DNA from: an uncultured Flavobacteriales bacterium
GTDB lineage: Bacteria; Bacteroidota; Bacteroidia; Flavobacteriales; CAJXXR01
Direction of reading: 5' to 3'
Assembly (NCBI GenBank): GCA_913063375.1
Contig: CAJXXR010000012.1
Span: 1 to 64,000 of the forward strand
DNA: 64,000 nt
The notes under the pieces are model-generated. The model was not told the DNA's origin. It saw only the letters and a program-made list of their open reading frames with translations, and ran no database searches. Position 1 is the first letter of the stretch, and each line of letters begins with the position of its first letter. The position numbers and the translations under genes are program-made. Positions 36,996 to 46,410 of the stretch are shown piece by piece.

Positions 36996-38192
36996 ATGGA
37001 TACGAAAAGATTGATTTTATGGATTTTTGTTTTGATGCCATTTCTAAATTCAAATGGTCAATGTAATTCAAGTGCAATATTTGCAAATGACAGTACTAAT
37101 GCCTTCTGTTTTGAAATAGAGGATCATGTTAGAAAATGTTATACCAATGATATACCGTCTCATGAGTATGGACCTTTTGGAGGTAACGGGGCTATTGTCG
37201 CTCAGGATTTTGAATATTCAATGTGTCGCTACCCTGAATTAGATACCGAAACTTCCAATCTATTTGAGGATACCACTTCACAGCTTTGCGCTGGAGGGGT
37301 GGTCTTTGGGGTGTCGAATATCGGAATTAATTATTCTCCTTTTGCACGATTGTATTTTGTGAATCCTTCTACGTCTGAAGAAAATTTAAATTTTCATGTT
37401 GAAGCAGATTTTACATTGAATATGGATCTCAATGGTGGGCATGTAAATGTTCTAGGAAGGTATCATTACCATACTGCCCCAATAGACTATATAACGAATG
37501 ATCTCAATGTAGATGGAAATAGTCATTCTCCTCTTTTAGGTTATGCAGCAGATGGCTTTCCGATCTATTATAGGTATTTATATACTAATCCATTGGATTC
37601 AACTGCAGGTGTATCTTCTTTCGAGAGTAGTTATGTGTTGAAGACAGGGAATCGAAGTGGAGATGGAATCAGTGCTCCCAACGGTGCTTTTGATGGGACT
37701 TATTTTGAGGATTTTGAATTTGTTGGAATAGCATCGGATTTGGATGAATGTAGTGGTAGATATGGAGTGACACCCGAATACCCTGAGGGTACTTACTATT
37801 ATGTGTTGACGGATAATTGGCCAAATATACCCCGTTGTCATAAAGGGAAATTCGTAGATAATTCTTTTAGAATAGGTCCCAACTGCCCAGATTCAGAAGC
37901 AGCTACTGATTGTAGTATTGTCCCAATTTTAGACCTAGATGATCATACCTTCAGTTTGGATTATGATCTATATCCAAATCCTGCAGTAAATAAGATTATA
38001 ATTGAACTTGCGGATAATTTACAGGATGATGTCAGTGCCATTCGATTGTACAATATTCATGCAAAAACTGTTTTTAAAGCAGATTGTTTTCAAGAAGAAA
38101 TTTCGGTAGAGGGATTTCCTCCTGGCACCTATTTTATCCAATTCAATTTTGGTAATGATCAGCTTACTAAAAAAATCATTATTCAAAATTAG
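36996..38192 (+). CDS. YHYH-domain T9SS protein
   Basis: A 398-residue secreted protein: signal peptide 1-22, a YHYH domain from about 60 to 300 with the naming motif at 156-159 (LGRYHYHT), a GYAADGFPIYYRY strand and a Cys-containing end, then a type-A sorting domain (DLYPNPAVN ... IIIQN). The function of YHYH proteins is not established; the histidine cluster suggests metal binding. It is coupled to the arylsulfotransferase-like gene. Confidence 0.85.
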   Translation: MDTKRLILWIFVLMPFLNSNGQCNSSAIFANDSTNAFCFEIEDHVRKCYTNDIPSHEYGPFGGNGAIVAQDFEYSMCRYPELDTETSNLFEDTTSQLCAGGVVFGVSNIGINYSPFARLYFVNPSTSEENLNFHVEADFTLNMDLNGGHVNVLGRYHYHTAPIDYITNDLNVDGNSHSPLLGYAADGFPIYYRYLYTNPLDSTAGVSSFESSYVLKTGNRSGDGISAPNGAFDGTYFEDFEFVGIASDLDECSGRYGVTPEYPEGTYYYVLTDNWPNIPRCHKGKFVDNSFRIGPNCPDSEAATDCSIVPILDLDDHTFSLDYDLYPNPAVNKIIIELADNLQDDVSAIRLYNIHAKTVFKADCFQEEISVEGFPPGTYFIQFNFGNDQLTKKIIIQN

Positions 38193-38195
38193 CCT

Positions 38196-38651
38196 ATGTT
38201 TTATTTGATCTTTGCATTAAATTATTTGTTACTAGCTCCTATGCATATAGGACAAATTGCTGAGTTTCATTATAGCCTTGATGGAGATGAAGTAAAAATG
38301 AGGTTTATGATTGACCAAGATGAAATCAAACATTTTGAATTTGACAACGATTGTGACTTTGAAAATTTGATAGCCTTATGTACTGCTAATTATATTAATG
38401 AGAATAGTACTTTGGTAATCAATCATGAGGCCTTAATGTTTGAATTAGAGAGTGCTCATACCGATTCTGGGCATTTAGTTGTTATCCAAACGGCAAAATT
38501 TAAGTCCCGTGAGGTAGATCATATATATATTAAAAATGACTGTTTTTATTCAATAGATCATCACTATAGGAATAGGGTGGTGTTAGATATTGATGAATTT
38601 TCTGGTTCATATCTATTGACGAATCATAAGACCGAGATATGGCTTGAATAG
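38196..38651 (+). CDS. small exported protein, DUF6702-like
   Basis: A 151-residue protein with an N-terminal hydrophobic stretch (signal peptide or anchor, residues 2-18). The rest is acidic and His-rich, with a LINK-like pattern: strand FHYSLDGDEVKMRFMID, Cys at about 65, KNDCFYSIDHHYRNRVVLDI, then SYLLTN. This order resembles DUF6702 proteins that occur near metal or phosphate genes in Flavobacteriia; I cannot confirm the family. Three bases after the YHYH gene, last gene of the operon. Confidence 0.55.
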   Translation: MFYLIFALNYLLLAPMHIGQIAEFHYSLDGDEVKMRFMIDQDEIKHFEFDNDCDFENLIALCTANYINENSTLVINHEALMFELESAHTDSGHLVVIQTAKFKSREVDHIYIKNDCFYSIDHHYRNRVVLDIDEFSGSYLLTNHKTEIWLE

Positions 38652-38687
38652 TATTGATGACAAGATTTTCTATTACATTAAATAAAT

Positions 38688-38721
38688 AAAAAATCTCCTT
38701 AATAAATGAAGGAGCTTTTTT
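38688..38721. terminator. intrinsic terminator between convergent genes
   Basis: CTCCTT - AATAAATG - AAGGAG stem extended by an A-run pairing with a T-run on the right; it separates the small exported protein gene (plus) from the TlpA-like gene (minus). Confidence 0.8.
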
Positions 38722-38751
38722 GAATTGGTCTATCAAGGTATGGTTAATTAT

Positions 38752-40005
38752 CTACCAATCTAGCATGGTATATGCCTTGATAAAAAACGCCTTGTTTTCA
38801 CCTGGTAGCCTAACGAATTTGTTATCTGGAGAGATTAAAAATGTAGTAGGGTATTTATCGACCTCCAATTGATTTAATTGGGGCCTACCAATTATCATTA
38901 CGGGGAAGTCATATTTATTTTTTCCCATGAATCGTGATACTTTTTCAGGCTCATCATTACAAAGTGTTATGAATTCTATAGGATTTGCATTTAATTTTTT
39001 AAATGCCTTCTGCATTTGTACAAAATGAGGCAATTCTTTTACACAAGGCTTACACCAGGTTCCCCATACATCTATTATTTTCCAAGTACCTTTGTTTCCC
39101 ACCGAATCTATATATGCGTTTATATCAGCACCTGGATTAAATTGTTTCCAATCTTTTTGACTTTGATTATACCAGTTTTTCTTAATGTCGTCCTTGTTGC
39201 GGTATATAGATTTTAGCCAATTTAAATTTTTATCAGTTATGTGATTGGCAACCAGCTGAGTCCCGTAATTTTCTTTGGTTGTTCCATTCTCCATTTGTTC
39301 AATAATACCTTTTTGGTACTCGAACTTATTTGGGAAAAAATCGGGAAACTTGTTAAAAATAAATCGATCTATAAAAGCTTGGTCTGTAGGATTACATGGT
39401 ACGTTAAATATATCATCCAAGGTATTTAAACCTAATTCGTATCGTTGTTGTGCGTATATAAATCTTAAGTAATTTTTCACTGCACTGATGCCATTATTTG
39501 GTGCTACAGTATTGATGTTTTGCCTCGATAATTTATCTATCCAATCTTGGGTTTCTGAACTTGAAAATTGGAGTTTATTTTGTAGTTCGAAAAATCCGAT
39601 AGTATTAAATTGAGCACTATAATAATTTTTTCCTGCCGCTAGGTTTATAGTTTCGTACAACTCATTTTTAAAAGCGATAAGTTCTTCCTTATTTTGACAA
39701 TCTTGTATTTGTAGTATACGGTAGAATGGGCTGATTTGGTCTTTTGAAGAAACTGAACTTTTAGCATATTCCTCTATTAAAAGTTCAGCTTTTAGACTAT
39801 CTTCTATTGCGTGCTGCATAATTAATCCAAAAGTCATATCGAAAAGATTTGGAGCATTACTCAATGAATCGAAATATATCACACTATTTTTATAGTCTTC
39901 ATTTTTGTAGTGTTCACGTGCCTTTTGCAGCCAATGGAAGGGGAGTTGGGCAGTACAATTAGCACCAAGAAGAAGCACAATAAATAGTTGAAGGTAATAT
40001 TTCAT
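38752..40005 (-). CDS. TlpA-like thioredoxin-fold protein
   Basis: A 417-residue exported protein. Signal peptide 1-19 (ending CTAQ). Residues 20-290 form a helix-rich domain without recognised motif. Residues 295-417 are a TlpA/ResA thioredoxin fold with redox motif WCKPC (Cys318, Cys321), the conserved KYPTTFLISPDN with cis-proline, and a late YTMLDW end. It probably reduces disulfides or handles thiols of exported proteins in the periplasm. It lies on the minus strand inside the surface-protein island, so a role in maturation of those proteins is possible but unproven. Confidence 0.85.
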   Translation of the reverse strand: MKYYLQLFIVLLLGANCTAQLPFHWLQKAREHYKNEDYKNSVIYFDSLSNAPNLFDMTFGLIMQHAIEDSLKAELLIEEYAKSSVSSKDQISPFYRILQIQDCQNKEELIAFKNELYETINLAAGKNYYSAQFNTIGFFELQNKLQFSSSETQDWIDKLSRQNINTVAPNNGISAVKNYLRFIYAQQRYELGLNTLDDIFNVPCNPTDQAFIDRFIFNKFPDFFPNKFEYQKGIIEQMENGTTKENYGTQLVANHITDKNLNWLKSIYRNKDDIKKNWYNQSQKDWKQFNPGADINAYIDSVGNKGTWKIIDVWGTWCKPCVKELPHFVQMQKAFKKLNANPIEFITLCNDEPEKVSRFMGKNKYDFPVMIIGRPQLNQLEVDKYPTTFLISPDNKFVRLPGENKAFFIKAYTMLDW

Positions 40006-40201
40006 AAAAAATTTATTATTTGGATTCTTAATAATATATCAAAGGTGTAATATAATACATCTTTTAGTAAGCTCATAAAATTTAAGCATTTTGAAAAGGA
40101 TATTGTTTTGAATGAAAGGGAACATTATCTTTATTTTAATTTTTTTTCACTGTTGCCTGTAATAATTCTTGATTTCCACCACTAACTAAGAAAAACCTAG
40201 C

Positions 40202-40684
40202 GTGAGTAGTGATTTCTATATAGCATCCATTTTACCGTATTCAGGTATAATTATTAAAATCTGTAGGGCCTATACAAATTCCCAAGAAGATTTTGAAGAT
40301 TATTACCAGGAGGTCTGTCTTCAAATTTGGAGAAGTAAAGACAATTTTCGTGCAGATTCTGAATGGTCCACTTGGATCTATAGAATCTCATTAAATGTCT
40401 GTCTAACCTTATTGAAGAAGAATAAAACTAAGGGACAGGAGTTTGTTTCAGACAGTCTTCCGACTGAACTTACAGATTCGAATCCTAGTTTTAGTGATGA
40501 AGTACATGATAAATTGTATGCTGCTATCCGGCAATTATCCGAGGTAGATAGAGCTGTCATTATGTTGTACCTAGAAGAAAAGTCATATCAAGATATTGCA
40601 GAAATAATTGGTACCAATTCTAACAATATCGGTGTGCGAATTAGCAGAATAAAGGAACGTTTAAAAAAATTATTGGATGGATAA
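40202..40684 (+). CDS. sigma-70 family (ECF-type) RNA polymerase sigma factor
   Basis: A 160-residue two-domain ECF sigma factor. Region 2 is visible at about 8-75 (YYQEVCLQIWRSKDNF, WSTWIYRISLNVCLTLLKK) and region 4 at about 102-158 (AVIMLYLEEKSYQDIAEIIGTNSNNIGVRISRIKERLKKLL). Start is GTG at 40202. The next gene overlaps its end by eight bases and codes a membrane protein that may be its anti-sigma factor. Confidence 0.9.
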   Translation: MSSDFYIASILPYSGIIIKICRAYTNSQEDFEDYYQEVCLQIWRSKDNFRADSEWSTWIYRISLNVCLTLLKKNKTKGQEFVSDSLPTELTDSNPSFSDEVHDKLYAAIRQLSEVDRAVIMLYLEEKSYQDIAEIIGTNSNNIGVRISRIKERLKKLLDG

Positions 40685-41333
40685 GTCAATTGAAAACATG
40701 TGGAAAGAAGCTTTTTTGAAAAGCGATGCATTGGTAGCACCTAAGATCAACAATTTATACAACAAGAAGTCCCAGCATATTGTTGATAAATTCAAACGAA
40801 TGTTTAAAATCAATCTGAGCGCAATATTTGTGTTTGCCTTCATAGTGCTGATTGCCTCATATCTAACGGGAATTGTATATCTGGGAATTGCGATGTTCCC
40901 GCTTTTTATGACGGTGGTAATAGTGAACCAAAAACTGTATAAAAGTATAGTAGATGTGGATAATAGCCTAGATAGTTATCATTACCTCAAAAGTTTTGAT
41001 ACCTGGTTGAAGAAGTCAATCGATGTCAATACTAAGCTATCTAGATTCTTGTATCCGTATGTATTACTAGCGCTAATTGTCGGTTTTTGGTTTGTTAAAG
41101 AGGATGGAGTATTCTTAGGAAATATATTTTTATCCGATCTTATTGCAGATAAACCCGATTTGTATTTAGTATTTGGATTGCCGCTTATTGGTATAATCGC
41201 CTTGGTATTCCTATTAGGATTTCTAGCCTTTATTGGTGGTAAATTGTATTTATTTGAAATGAATGCTATTTATGGGAAGGAAATTTCAAAATTGGATGAG
41301 CTTATTACGGATATGGAAGAATTACGGAATTAG
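40677..41333 (+). CDS. membrane protein coupled to the sigma factor (possible anti-sigma)
   Basis: A 218-residue protein with a cytosolic N-terminal helix (MDKSIENMWKEAFLK, residues 1-40), four hydrophobic segments (about 43-61, 64-80, 121-139, 165-187) and a Lys/Glu-rich C-terminal tail. Layout and overlap with the sigma gene fit membrane partners of ECF sigma factors in Flavobacteriia. There is no zinc-binding ZAS motif (HxxxCxxC), so it is not a classical anti-sigma. A terminator follows. Confidence 0.7.
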   Translation: MDKSIENMWKEAFLKSDALVAPKINNLYNKKSQHIVDKFKRMFKINLSAIFVFAFIVLIASYLTGIVYLGIAMFPLFMTVVIVNQKLYKSIVDVDNSLDSYHYLKSFDTWLKKSIDVNTKLSRFLYPYVLLALIVGFWFVKEDGVFLGNIFLSDLIADKPDLYLVFGLPLIGIIALVFLLGFLAFIGGKLYLFEMNAIYGKEISKLDELITDMEELRN

Positions 41334-41378
41334 ATTACCTTATTCAGTTTTGATTACTAATAGATGATTCTTATTTAT

Positions 41379-41415
41379 AGACAAGTTTCTAGATGTCTAG
41401 AAGCTTGTCTTTTTT
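41379..41415 (+). terminator. intrinsic terminator of the sigma operon
   Basis: AGACAAGTTTCTAGA - TG - TCTAGAAGCTTGTCT stem (15 pairs, one G-T) followed by TTTTT, 45 bases after the membrane protein stop. Confidence 0.9.
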
Positions 41416-41479
41416 CTCTATTTTACAAAAGTTATATTGTTATATATTTTCATATCTTAGTTGAATAAAATTTAATATG

Positions 41480-42382
41480 ATGAAACATTTATACCTTTTG
41501 ATAGTGCTTTTGGTCACTTGTTTTTCTATTCAAGCCAAGAATTCATATTCCGAATTTACCCAAGAATCAAGTCTGATGATAATTGATTCTGTAGTATGTG
41601 ATATATTTATAGATGGTGTTGCCATTCCAAATTTCACACCACTTGATACAGTGTATGATGTGGTGATCCCTTCAAGCGGAACACTCCCAATTGTTACCTT
41701 TGGGTTTTGTAATAATATAACACTTGATACTGCAATGATTACTCATGCAGTTGGAATTCCAGGTACTTCCACCTTTTATTTATCTACTTCTGCAGGTGCT
41801 GTAACGTATTATATCAATTGGGGACCAGCTCCTCCTTCTCCCATTGCAACTTTAGATTCTGTGTATACAGATGCAGGTTTCTTTTGCAGTTCAGGTAACC
41901 CGATGGGTATAGCAGTTGAAGGCAGTGTTATGGCTATTGAACTCGGCGATACAGCATCGTCTTTGGTAAATTTGATCATTGTTCCTACGGATACAAATGC
42001 AACTTATGTTGTGTCAGGTTCTGGGACGGTAGCTCCTTATGGTACTATTATCATTACGGTTACAGCTGAAGACGAGGTATCTACGGAAGTTTATGAAGTT
42101 ATTATTTTTACCTATTGTCCTTTGAGTATAGGAGAAAATATTCAGAATACAGTTACAATATCTCCGGTGCCTGCATCAGACATTATTAATATAGGTTTTG
42201 ATCAATTAACTGAAGGTACTGTTCGTTTAGTGGATATTTTTGGTAGAAGATTAGTAGAAAAAGAAATAATAGCAGAATCAGAAATTAGCTTTGATGTCTC
42301 AAGTTATGCCTCGGGGATTTATTTTATTGAATTAATGGTAGCGGGTAGAAAAGTCATGAGTGAAAAGTTGGTGATTGAATAG
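41480..42382 (+). CDS. short T9SS protein with two cadherin-like modules
   Basis: A 300-residue exported protein. Start at the second of two adjacent ATGs (41480), which aligns its signal peptide (MKHLYLLIVLLVTCFSIQA) with that of the 46411 gene. Module 1 about 32-115 (VCDIFIDGVAIPNFTPLDTVYDV), module 2 about 120-212 (ATLDSVYTDAGFFC...VTAEDEVSTEVYEV), sorting domain 220-300 (TISPVPASD ... SEKLVIE; note PVP instead of PNP). Module 2 is strikingly similar to the last repeat of the giant adhesin, including a run of 26 identical bases. Confidence 0.82.
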   Translation: MKHLYLLIVLLVTCFSIQAKNSYSEFTQESSLMIIDSVVCDIFIDGVAIPNFTPLDTVYDVVIPSSGTLPIVTFGFCNNITLDTAMITHAVGIPGTSTFYLSTSAGAVTYYINWGPAPPSPIATLDSVYTDAGFFCSSGNPMGIAVEGSVMAIELGDTASSLVNLIIVPTDTNATYVVSGSGTVAPYGTIIITVTAEDEVSTEVYEVIIFTYCPLSIGENIQNTVTISPVPASDIINIGFDQLTEGTVRLVDIFGRRLVEKEIIAESEISFDVSSYASGIYFIELMVAGRKVMSEKLVIE

Positions 42383-42410
42383 GAAAAAAGGTTCTTTTAA
42401 AATTTACTAA

Positions 42411-43163
42411 ATGAAAACTGGTTATTTGCTGTTAAGTTTGATTTTAATATTGGTAATCTATTCGTATTGGTATGTGAAAAATACTGAGAAAACTAAGGAT
42501 GAAATCAAGGACTTTAGTTTGAATGTTCAAAAAGAGCAACCAATTAATATGATAGAAGACCAACCAATTGGTTTTGGTTATAAATGTATTTGGTTTGCAG
42601 TCAAAACAACCGATAAGGAACGAGTGTCTAAAATTATAGGTTTAAAAAAACAAATGCCATCTAACTGGGAATACGGTATTAAAAGAGCTTATGAAAATTC
42701 AATATTTATTAGCCCTGAAATTCAAGGCTGGACCTTTGTAGTAGGTTGGGGATTGCCAGATGGAAGTTCTACGAGTAGTATGTCTGAAGTAACGACACTA
42801 TTGAATGCATTGAGTAAAGAATTTGGTGAAGCACAATTCTATGTCAGCCATAGGGTGGTAGAATATCATGGTTGGATAAAGTCATGGGAAGGTCAAATAG
42901 TACGATCCTATTTCTACCTAGGAGAACAAGTTAAGAATATTGAAATATTTGGTGAGGCTACAGAGGTTGAAAAGGGCTATAAGCTAGTGAATACTTTTTC
43001 TAAGGAAGCTCAACACGATAGCTATTGGGATAGAGAAGATTTAACCTACCCAGATGAAGAATTGGTCATGAGAATAGCCGATTCATGGAGTATTGATCCA
43101 TCTAAATTAGAAGAATATAAGGGATCAAATGGACTTGGAATACTTGGCGTTAGACAAAGGTGA
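42411..43163 (+). CDS. membrane-anchored hypothetical protein
   Basis: A 250-residue protein with one N-terminal hydrophobic helix (4-24) and a soluble domain with many Trp and Tyr. Motifs such as WTFVVGWGLPD, LNALSKEFGEAQFYVSHRVVEYHGW and DLTYPDEELVMRIADSWSIDP recall a widespread uncharacterised family of bacterial proteins, but I know no function for it. It lies between two cadherin-like T9SS genes, 28 bases after the first. Confidence 0.65.
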   Translation: MKTGYLLLSLILILVIYSYWYVKNTEKTKDEIKDFSLNVQKEQPINMIEDQPIGFGYKCIWFAVKTTDKERVSKIIGLKKQMPSNWEYGIKRAYENSIFISPEIQGWTFVVGWGLPDGSSTSSMSEVTTLLNALSKEFGEAQFYVSHRVVEYHGWIKSWEGQIVRSYFYLGEQVKNIEIFGEATEVEKGYKLVNTFSKEAQHDSYWDREDLTYPDEELVMRIADSWSIDPSKLEEYKGSNGLGILGVRQR

Positions 43164-43280
43164 TTCAGAACTCTCTTTGAGTACTCTATTAGTGAGATCT
43201 GTATGACAGGAAATGATTATAATGCTTAGTGCTATTGTTAGATAATTTATTATATTGTTGTAAATAAAACCCTTTATATA

Positions 43281-44153
43281 ATGAGAAATTTATCGTTTAT
43301 TCTTTTGTTTTTTAGTGTAATACATTCTACTTGGGCCAATGGGTCATATTTCATACAATCCTCTTCTTCTTGTCCGGATACCGCATTGTGCGATCTTACA
43401 ATAAATGGAGGCACCCTTGTCAATTTTGGAAGTGTCAATACTTGGGATGTAGAAGTATCTCCACTAGTAACCAGTTTACCAGGTGTGGGATACTTCCTTT
43501 GTGATACTTCCCTTTCTGTTTCCTATACGGAAGCAGTTTTACCTTTACCAGATACTACAGAAATAATAGTTTACTGTCCAGATGGAGATTCAGCGATCTA
43601 TAGCATTTATTGGAATTATGCGCCGTCCAATAACGCTTTATTAGATAGTTTGTTTTTTAGTGAAGGGGAGCTTTGTCCTGAATTCAATCCAGATTCCTTA
43701 AGCTATGTTTTAGAATTAGATTCATTAACTGGATTTATGCCAATGGCGAATGCTTTCCTGGCTGATTCAAACGCTACTGTAGTAGTCACAAATGCTAGCA
43801 TTCCTGGTGAGATGACTATAGTTGTAACAGCAGAAGATGGTGTTACGACTACTGCCTATACGATACTAATAGGAGGTGATTGTGATTTGGGAATAGATGA
43901 GATGAATGATATGTTGGCTATAGCGCTCTTTCCTAATCCCGTAGAAAATATACTAAATATTCATTTGGATGGTTCGTTTTCAAGAAAGCTATCCTTGGTA
44001 GAACTCTCTGGTGGGGTTTTACAGACTGTTGAAATAGTGGAAGGTCAAAAAGAGTATCAATTAGATGTCTCAAATTATCCATCTGGAATTTATTTTATAC
44101 AGATGCAGAATGATGGAGAGATGCTTAAAAGTGAAAAGTTGATTATTAAGTAA
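43281..44153 (+). CDS. short T9SS protein with two cadherin-like modules
   Basis: A 290-residue exported protein: signal peptide 1-19 (ending TWAN), module 1 about 30-110 (LCDLTINGGTLVNFGSVNTWDVEV), module 2 about 112-200 (ALLDSLFFSEGELCPEFNPDSLSYVL ... VTAEDGVTTTAYTI in part), and a type-A sorting domain from ALFPNPVEN to SEKLIIK. Paralogue of the 33428, 41480 and 46411 genes. Thirteen bases after its stop lies a Cys-containing small secreted protein gene. Confidence 0.82.
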   Translation: MRNLSFILLFFSVIHSTWANGSYFIQSSSSCPDTALCDLTINGGTLVNFGSVNTWDVEVSPLVTSLPGVGYFLCDTSLSVSYTEAVLPLPDTTEIIVYCPDGDSAIYSIYWNYAPSNNALLDSLFFSEGELCPEFNPDSLSYVLELDSLTGFMPMANAFLADSNATVVVTNASIPGEMTIVVTAEDGVTTTAYTILIGGDCDLGIDEMNDMLAIALFPNPVENILNIHLDGSFSRKLSLVELSGGVLQTVEIVEGQKEYQLDVSNYPSGIYFIQMQNDGEMLKSEKLIIK

Positions 44154-44166
44154 GTATTTCGAGAAT

Positions 44167-44385
44167 ATGAAAAAATATCTGATTGTTATTTTTGTATTTT
44201 CCTTGTCAATTCTCTTTTCTTCCAGTAATACTGGGGAGGTTTATATATGTCTTGGGAAGTATGCAAAGAAGTACCATCTTGTTAATACTTGTAGAGGATT
44301 GAATAATTGTAAAGCAGAGATTAATAATGTCACTTTGGAGAATGCAAAGCGAAAAGGTAGAACTTTATGCGGTTGGGAAGATTGA
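44167..44385 (+). CDS. small secreted Cys-motif protein
   Basis: A 72-residue protein with signal peptide (1-20) and a mature part of about 50 residues holding four Cys (28, 42, 48, 68) and His37: YICLGKYAKKYHL, TCRGLNNCKAEI, then KRKGRTLCGW. This compact pattern recurs in short Bacteroidota proteins and could be a small metal-binding or disulfide fold (Ada-like). Function unknown. Co-directional with the T9SS gene just upstream. Confidence 0.65.
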   Translation: MKKYLIVIFVFSLSILFSSSNTGEVYICLGKYAKKYHLVNTCRGLNNCKAEINNVTLENAKRKGRTLCGWED

Positions 44386-44579
44386 TCATAATCCTTGACG
44401 CTTGAAAATAGATTAATACTTTACTCCTTTATATTTAGAATTTAACAGTTAAAATTATTAGTGATTGAAGCCATATTGTTTAGAATTCTATAAAGAGAAA
44501 GATGTTTGTTTTTTGACTATTTTTATGTAATGCCGTTGTTATAAGAATTAGTATATTAGAACAAATGAAACATTTTATA

Positions 44580-46325
44580 ATGAAATATATAATTCTTTTT
44601 TTGACCCTGATGAGTGCCAACATTTCAGTTTTTGCTCAAATTGAATCTTTTGGATGGGCTAAACATTTGGAATCGGATAATTATACTTCTGCTTACGCTT
44701 CTCAACTTGATGATCAGGGAAATTTAATTGTTGCTGGTGTATTTCGAGGCACCATTGATGTTGACCCTGGTGTTGGTGTCGATACATTGAATAATAATTG
44801 GGTCAATTGGATTAATTGGTCATGGTACACGATTGGCAATTCGGATGGAATAGTAGCAAAATATACACCAGAAGGTACTTTGGTATGGGTGAAGAAATTT
44901 GAGACCTTTGGAAGTTTAATAGTCAATTCAATTCAATTCGATGAAGACCAAAATATAGTGCTGGCTGGATATTATCATGGATTGATTGATTTTGATCCAG
45001 GGCCGGATACGGCTTTGTTTGTTGGGGAACAATACTATGACCCCTATGCATTTGTGATGAAGTTGGATAGTGTAGGGAATTTGATTTGGGTGAATGAATT
45101 TCATCATTCAAGAATTAACTCCATGGATATTGATGAAAACGGCAATATTTATTCAACTGGAGTATTTAATGAAAATGTAGATTTTGATCCTAGCGATGAT
45201 GAATATTACCTATATTCTGGATTTATGAATACTCCCGAAACCTTTGTTTTAAAATTAAATGAAAACGGTGAGTTAGTCTGGGTAAAACAGTTTCCTTGTT
45301 ATGTGCAGGTAAATTCAGCTCAAAATCTAGTTTTAGATGATGATGAAAATATGGTGATTTCGGGTAAATTATCTGGACCAACAGATTTTGATACTGATAG
45401 TACAGACCAATTTATTCTCGGAGAGCCATCGGTTCACAGTATATACTTTTGTAAACTGGATAGTAGTGGTGCTTTTATTTGGGCAAAGAGTATGAAATGT
45501 AGTGAGCTCGCTACTCCTTCAAGTGCTGTTGTTGATAGTATGAATAATAGTTATACTGCTATAAATTTTATAGATAGCGTGAATATAGATACTGGGAATG
45601 CTGTTCTAAATATAGAATCCCAAGGGGGAAGAAACGCTCTAATATTGAAGTTAGACAGTTCAGGAAATTATATTTGGCATGAAGCCTATCTCTCTATATA
45701 TGATATTGGAATTATGGATATTGAAATTGATATTTTAGGTGCTGTTTATACAACAGGGTATTTTAGGGAGGAAATTGACTTTGACCCTAGTGCAGATAGT
45801 CTCTTTTTAAGTACGGACAGTTTGGGGGCATTTATCCATAAGTTGGATACGGAAGGCTCCTTTCAATGGGCCCATAAATTAACCAGTGAAAATGGATATG
45901 TTTGGGCCCGTTCTTTGTGTGTAGATGATAGTTTTGAAGTATACACTTCGGGGGTATTTACGGGATATACGGATTTTGGAATAGGAATGGTAAATCAATC
46001 TATAGATGGAGGAGAAATGCCGGATATTTTTATGCATAAAATCAACCAATCTATTTCAACGGTAGGAGTACAAGAAAATATACATGTTAATTCAATTAAT
46101 TTAAGCCCAAATCCTGCTAAATCAATAGTTAGGATTCAAAGTAATTTCAATACCAATGCAGCGCTTTATCTTGTTGATTTATTTGGTAGGGAAATAGTGC
46201 AATTGGATTTTAAGGATGGAGATGAAATGAGTTTTGATGTTTCAAATTATCCTTCTGGAATATATTTTATTCAAGTTTTGGTTGATGGAGAATTAATTCA
46301 AAGTGAAAAATTAATTGTAGAGTAA
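44580..46325 (+). CDS. SBBP-type propeller T9SS protein (copy 1)
   Basis: A 581-residue secreted protein. The start at 44580 (MKYIILFLTLMS) aligns with the paralogue at 58984; an ATG at 44565 would add five residues. Signal peptide to about residue 20 (ending VFAQ). Residues 21-500 contain about ten blade repeats of a beta propeller (DDQGNLIVAGVFRGTIDVDPG, DIDENGNIYSTGVFNENVDFDPS and similar), each with G.(F)..(V/I)DFDP. The type-A sorting domain runs NLSPNPAKS to SEKLIVE. Function unknown; the Asp-rich turns suggest calcium binding. Confidence 0.85.
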   Translation: MKYIILFLTLMSANISVFAQIESFGWAKHLESDNYTSAYASQLDDQGNLIVAGVFRGTIDVDPGVGVDTLNNNWVNWINWSWYTIGNSDGIVAKYTPEGTLVWVKKFETFGSLIVNSIQFDEDQNIVLAGYYHGLIDFDPGPDTALFVGEQYYDPYAFVMKLDSVGNLIWVNEFHHSRINSMDIDENGNIYSTGVFNENVDFDPSDDEYYLYSGFMNTPETFVLKLNENGELVWVKQFPCYVQVNSAQNLVLDDDENMVISGKLSGPTDFDTDSTDQFILGEPSVHSIYFCKLDSSGAFIWAKSMKCSELATPSSAVVDSMNNSYTAINFIDSVNIDTGNAVLNIESQGGRNALILKLDSSGNYIWHEAYLSIYDIGIMDIEIDILGAVYTTGYFREEIDFDPSADSLFLSTDSLGAFIHKLDTEGSFQWAHKLTSENGYVWARSLCVDDSFEVYTSGVFTGYTDFGIGMVNQSIDGGEMPDIFMHKINQSISTVGVQENIHVNSINLSPNPAKSIVRIQSNFNTNAALYLVDLFGREIVQLDFKDGDEMSFDVSNYPSGIYFIQVLVDGELIQSEKLIVE

Positions 46326-46410
46326 ACATAGCTAATTTGCATATTGATTGGTTCAATATGTACTTATTAGATAATTGTTTACTTTTAACAGTAAATTAAA
46401 CATAATTAAA

